64,000 bases of DNA from Acanthochlamys bracteata (Eukaryota > Streptophyta > Magnoliopsida > Pandanales > Velloziaceae): positions 6,711,270 through 6,775,269 of the forward strand of contig CM034136.1 in assembly GCA_019914995.1 (NCBI GenBank), given 5' to 3'. Positions 60,391-64,000 of the stretch are shown here, piece after piece. Every line of letters begins with the position of its first letter. Positions within the stretch are counted from its first letter, which is position 1. Below the pieces are notes generated by a model. It made no database searches. It was not told the origin of the DNA and saw nothing but the letters and a program-made list of their open reading frames with translations. A program made the position numbers and the translations under genes.

Positions 60391-60503
60391 CTAATCAAAC
60401 AAGAAACCATTGAAATCACAAAGGAAAAATCAGAAAAATTCTCAACAATCGAACAACGTAAAACTTGAACAATTACCGAATGATCTGAACGAAATTATCG
60501 TAC
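60391..60503 (-). other. 5' UTR intron of the NFRKB-like gene
   Basis: On the minus strand CAACAG/GTACGA (60503) and a pyrimidine-rich GTTTCTTGTTTGATTAG (ending 60391) bound a 113-bp intron that ends 10 bases before the chosen ATG. The leader exon beyond it is very purine-rich on the plus strand (GA repeats at about 60560-60900), that is CT-rich on the transcript, as in many plant leaders. Confidence 0.55.
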
Positions 60504-61544
60504 CTGTTGCGATTGAACTTCCAAATTCTCGTCGGCTGCCGTTGTCGTGCGGCGGAGAAGGAAACCCTAGAGAGAGAAAGAAAGAAAAAGCACGGAACCC
60601 TAAAAGAACAGAGACGGTTGAGATTATAAATAAATAGAGAGAAGAAGAGAAGAGGAGCGAAGAAGACGACGAAGACGTGGATGAATGAGAAGCGTCCGAT
60701 GGAGTCGGAGATTAAAAAGAGATTGAGAAGAAGAAGAGAAGAGAAGAGGTGGGGGGCAAATGTGAAATTATGTACAAAGGTGAGGGAGGGGAAAGAGAAA
60801 AAGATAAATTAGATACAAGAGAAACAAAGAAGGGAAGAAGAAGAGGGAAGGAAGGGTCGTGGTGGTGGAGGGAGAGAGACGAAGAAGAGAGACAAGGACT
60901 AACACGTGAAACGCTCTTCTGGGTTGGATTTTAATCACTTGGAAACTTTAGGGACTGAATTGAACTCTGAGATTTCAGATTGAAATTGTGTTAAGAACGT
61001 TCTGTTGATTTAAACCATTGGAGTTTTATCATAAATGTGAAATAATGTGGTGTTATGGGCTTTGATTCGGAGTTGGAGAGGGGACATGGTTCGACTAATA
61101 AAGATTGAAGTGAAACGGGAAACGAAGGTGAACGTTTTCTGTAGTCCACTTGGATCACAGCGGTTCCCGAACTTCATACTGTCTGATTAACGGGCCCTAC
61201 AATTGGGCCTGAAATTGGATTCGCCTATTAGGCCTTTTTTGCTTCAATTGTTTTTTTTCAGTTATGTAAAGAGTGTGTTTATTTTGGAGTAAACTTGAAT
61301 ATTAAAATATAAGTTTAAAATTTTAAATTAAAATTAAAATATTTTTAAAAATTAATTTTCATATTAATTTTTTATTAATAGTAAGTTTTAAATAAAATTC
61401 TACAGAAAAATTTATTTTAAATTTTTTGTTTTATATTAAAAGTGATTTTGACAAAAGTAAATTTTGTGGTATAAGAAAATACGCCCGAAGTTGAGGCATA
61501 TCCTACAAGTCCCTACACCAAAATAAATGGTCATTTTTTAATTA

Positions 61545-61819
61545 GGGCATGGTTACTTTTGACATTAAATTTATTTTTTTGAATGTGAGTTTGAAAAAGT
61601 GAGTTTAAAGTTGAAAGTAAGTTTCATAAAAAATGAGTTTTATGCTTAAAAATGAGTTTGAAAGTGAAACTTTTAGTTTAAAATTTGAATTTTGAAAATG
61701 AAGTTTTGACAAAAAGAATTAATTTAAAATTTATGTTCACTTTAGTATAAAAGATTGAGTTTAAAGTTAAAAATAAGTTTTAAAAAATAAATTTGAAATG
61801 TAGATAATTAAACAAATCC
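61545..61819. mobile_element. Tourist-like MITE with TTA target duplication (copy 7)
   Basis: This 275-bp AT-rich element begins GGGCATGGTTACTTTTG. Its right end, reverse-complemented, begins GGATTTGTTTAATTATC. TTA flanks both sides (61542-61544 and 61820-61822). Inside are repeated GTGAGTTT/GAGTTTGAAA words. No coding capacity. Confidence 0.6.
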
Positions 61820-61928
61820 TTAGCATATCTCACAATAACCATATACTCTTTATAGCACTTAGCCAATACAAAATTACTAAAGAGTATCGATTGATTAAAC
61901 CTACCGAAATCACACACCAACTTAAGAA

Positions 61929-62172
61929 GGCGTTTGACATTGCTTATCTTAAAAGTAACTTTTTAATTTTTAATTTTATATTTTTTAATACATCTTTTAA
62001 GAGTATTTAAAAATTTATTTAAAATTTTAAAAAGTATTTTACGTAGTGAGATTTTATTATTGTATATTTTTATTAAAATTTTAAAGTCAAAAAAATAAAA
62101 CTCATTTTGAAAAAATATATATATATATTTTTTTTATATAATAAAAGGCTCTATTTCTAAGGACTTCCAAAC
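61929..62172. mobile_element. AT-rich MITE-like element (copy 8)
   Basis: The left end GGCGTTTGACATTGCTTAT and the reverse-complemented right end ATGTTTGGAAGTCCTTAG share the GTTTG..CTTA pattern of the family. The interior is like that of the copies at 2071 and 45587 (TTTTTAATACAT, ACGTAGTGAGATTTTATTA). Borders are approximate. Confidence 0.5.
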
Positions 62173-64000
62173 ATAGTTCATTCCACCTGCCCATCTATCA
62201 AGTGAATTAGTCTGCATTTCATTTAGATACCATATTTGGCCTATATGCTATTAGTTTGAGTCTAATCTAAATTGGAGACCTAGCATAATTATGTACAAAT
62301 TTTAATGGACGTAATGGTCTTGGATGAGACCAGTATATTATAATTGAACGTATCAATCAATCATTTGATTACATAATAAAAGAGTTAAAATGAAGAAAAG
62401 TAGTAGTGTCTTTCTAATTTGAATTGTAAAACTCGTATTGTTAGATATATTTACGGGACTTTAAAGGATTATATAAGATCCATGGAGTAATGCAATCATA
62501 CTGATGGTTTCTTGAGATCATCAACAAAATTTTAAAGAAAAGAACCCACATTATTAACCAAATTTCAAGCTTATTGATTTAAAGCAGATTTTTAATTTCA
62601 GGATTCCAAGCAGCCTGCAATACCCCACTGCTAATAAAACAAGTAATTACATTAGTTAACAATCTGGATCATCTTATTGTCTGCAAAAAAATTGAAAAAC
62701 GGATCTTGAAAAGAATTTTGTCTCCAGTGTTACTATAAATGCCAACATGGAACCATGTATATAATATTCATCTGAGAAGAATTAATTTGGCACGTGAAAC
62801 AACACTACGGAGCTAGCAACAATGCTTGATGATCACTCTCTTTCAAAGTAAATCTCCGTAGCGTTGAGTTTTAAAAGTTGCTTTTATTCTTTGCTTCAAA
62901 AGAAGCTTGCTAAATGCTAGCTAGCTAGCTTTTAATTTCTTCTCAGCGTGCATGCATCACTTACAATCAAAGTAGAGAAAGCTTCCTCATCCAGGTAGGT
63001 GTTGGATTTTATTATACTACTTCTGTGATTAACTCTTACCTACACTAGTTAGTACATGGCTATGCATGTCTGTGTTGAATTTAACATGCTTCTGTTTGGT
63101 TTGTTCCATGCCCTAGCTAGTTAGTCTTTTCTCCTACGAATATTTCTAAGCTATACATACATACATGATGTGTAGCTAGTTACAAAAAATGATCTTTTCA
63201 TCCTTGTGAAGGAATTAAATTCTAATTATCATCCTTGTGCATGGTTTTCTTAAACCAAAGATATCAGTTTTAGCATGCTGATAACCTGAATCTTCTTTCA
63301 TGAATGAAGAAACCATCTTTTTTACCTCTTTCTTCTGACCTTTAAATGCTTACAGAAAACCTAGCTTACAGAGCTACTGCACCAAAACCAACGAGTCATT
63401 TCTTTCGTCAACAACAAAAGAACAGCTCTAAACCCTGTCTCCTTGTTCTTTCTTCTATCTTTTTCTTTCAAGATACTAGCTAGAGAGAGATATACGAAGC
63501 ATACATGTAGTGTTTCTTCTTCCCCTAGCCTTCTCTATATGAAGAGAGATACAAGGACATGGATTGACCTGTCGATATTAATTATAAGACTTGATATGAT
63601 TCTACAAGTCTCACCATGGCAGCAGCAGCCGCAGCAGAAGGTACCTCTGACCTTCTTTGTGCTACTTAGTAGTCTTGAAACGAGAGTCTGAAAAGAAAGA
63701 AGAAATTCCAAAGCTTAATTTAATGGTGAAGAGAATTCAAAGAAACGCCCACAAGTCCAACAGTTTTTGTGATCTAACGTATGAACACTTACGTACGTAG
63801 CAGTAGTAGTACATCAATGATCAGAAAAAGAAATTAAACGGTTGTTCTACTACAGTTACAGCAACAGAAACACACAAGCCACACACAACAACAACAACAT
63901 GCAACAACAAATAAGAAAAAACAACAAGAAGAGAATTATAGCTGGGATCTTAGGATCAAAGATATGTTTGACGACAGCTAGCCGAAACGATCAAGCTAGA

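Larger units (their letters stand above)
60904..64000. other. NFRKB-like gene upstream region and right-hand intergenic DNA
   Basis: Near 61190-61212 are GGGCCC and TTGGGCC elements (site II type) that fit a promoter for the minus-strand gene. The middle carries AT-rich MITE-like elements (about 61268-61488 with weak ends, 61545-61819 and 61929-62172). From about 62900 to the end the sequence is less AT-rich, with CT- and CAA-rich stretches, and may be the leader of a gene beyond the window. No coding exon can be assigned with confidence. Confidence 0.5.

Noticed and set aside
60381-60419. Longer N-terminus for the NFRKB-like protein
   Set aside because: The added residues lie inside a likely leader intron with good splice sites (60391-60503). 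The only ATG there is at 60410.
57410-60468. Many plus-strand frames opposite the NFRKB-like gene
   Set aside because: They are shadows of one long minus-strand coding exon.
62900-64000. MicroRNA precursor at the right edge
   Set aside because: I looked for the mature sequences of common conserved plant microRNAs on both strands and found none. Short GCTAGC repeats do not form a convincing long hairpin.
1-64000. CRISPR arrays, operons, riboswitches or bacterial-type systems
   Set aside because: The window is clearly plant nuclear DNA with spliced genes. Short tandem repeats seen here are ordinary duplications or microsatellites.

Overview
This is a 64 kb stretch of nuclear DNA from a flowering plant, most likely a woody eudicot of the rosid type (inferred from gene families, long AT-rich introns with GT-AG borders and small AT-rich DNA transposons). 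I rebuilt the intact multi-exon genes exon by exon from splice signals. In each of them the summed exons are a multiple of three and the proteins have the length expected of their families.

Layout. 0-2.6 kb: intergenic, with two Tourist-like MITEs. 3.6-11.7 kb (+): PRR7-type clock pseudo-response regulator, 8 coding exons, 789 aa. 13.0-17.2 kb: relic zone with a broken two-exon ELP6 fragment (-) and a decayed WRKY44/TTG2-like gene (+). 17.6-19.7 kb (+): intronless E-type PPR protein. 20.4-23.9 kb (-): nitrilase-like deaminated glutathione amidase, 9 exons, 319 aa. 24.9-27.3 kb (-): MOS11/CIP29-type RNA-binding protein, 181 aa, head to head with TERC (+, 27.7-31.7 kb, 14 exons, 384 aa) across a ~320 bp bidirectional promoter. 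32.3-41.9 kb (+): lambda-class glutathione transferase cluster with two intact genes and one pseudogene. 42.9-44.5 kb (-): DUF1218 four-helix membrane protein whose first intron lacks a normal AG acceptor. 47.9-55.1 kb (+): kinesin-5, 22 coding exons, 1058 aa. 56.6-60.4 kb (-): NFRKB-like (INO80-associated) protein in one large coding exon. 60.4-64 kb: intergenic, with more MITEs and perhaps the leader of a further gene.

The genes are independent eukaryotic units, not an operon. From memory of Arabidopsis gene numbers, PRR7, the GSTL pair and MOS11 are close neighbours on chromosome 5, while TTG2/WRKY44, the closest-looking PPR and a kinesin-5 are close on chromosome 2. The window therefore looks like a mosaic of two conserved neighbourhoods.

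The most unusual things seen are: a 53-bp unit repeated three times across a kinesin-5 intron/exon junction, giving three tandem 3' splice sites; a GG in place of AG at the DUF1218 acceptor; a MOS11 gene whose three introns all split the Arg codon of a repeated R-F motif; a decayed TTG2-type gene at a conserved position; and a hAT MITE with a still recognisable 8-bp target duplication. I found no wholly new biological system, CRISPR array or convincing tRNA/miRNA gene.
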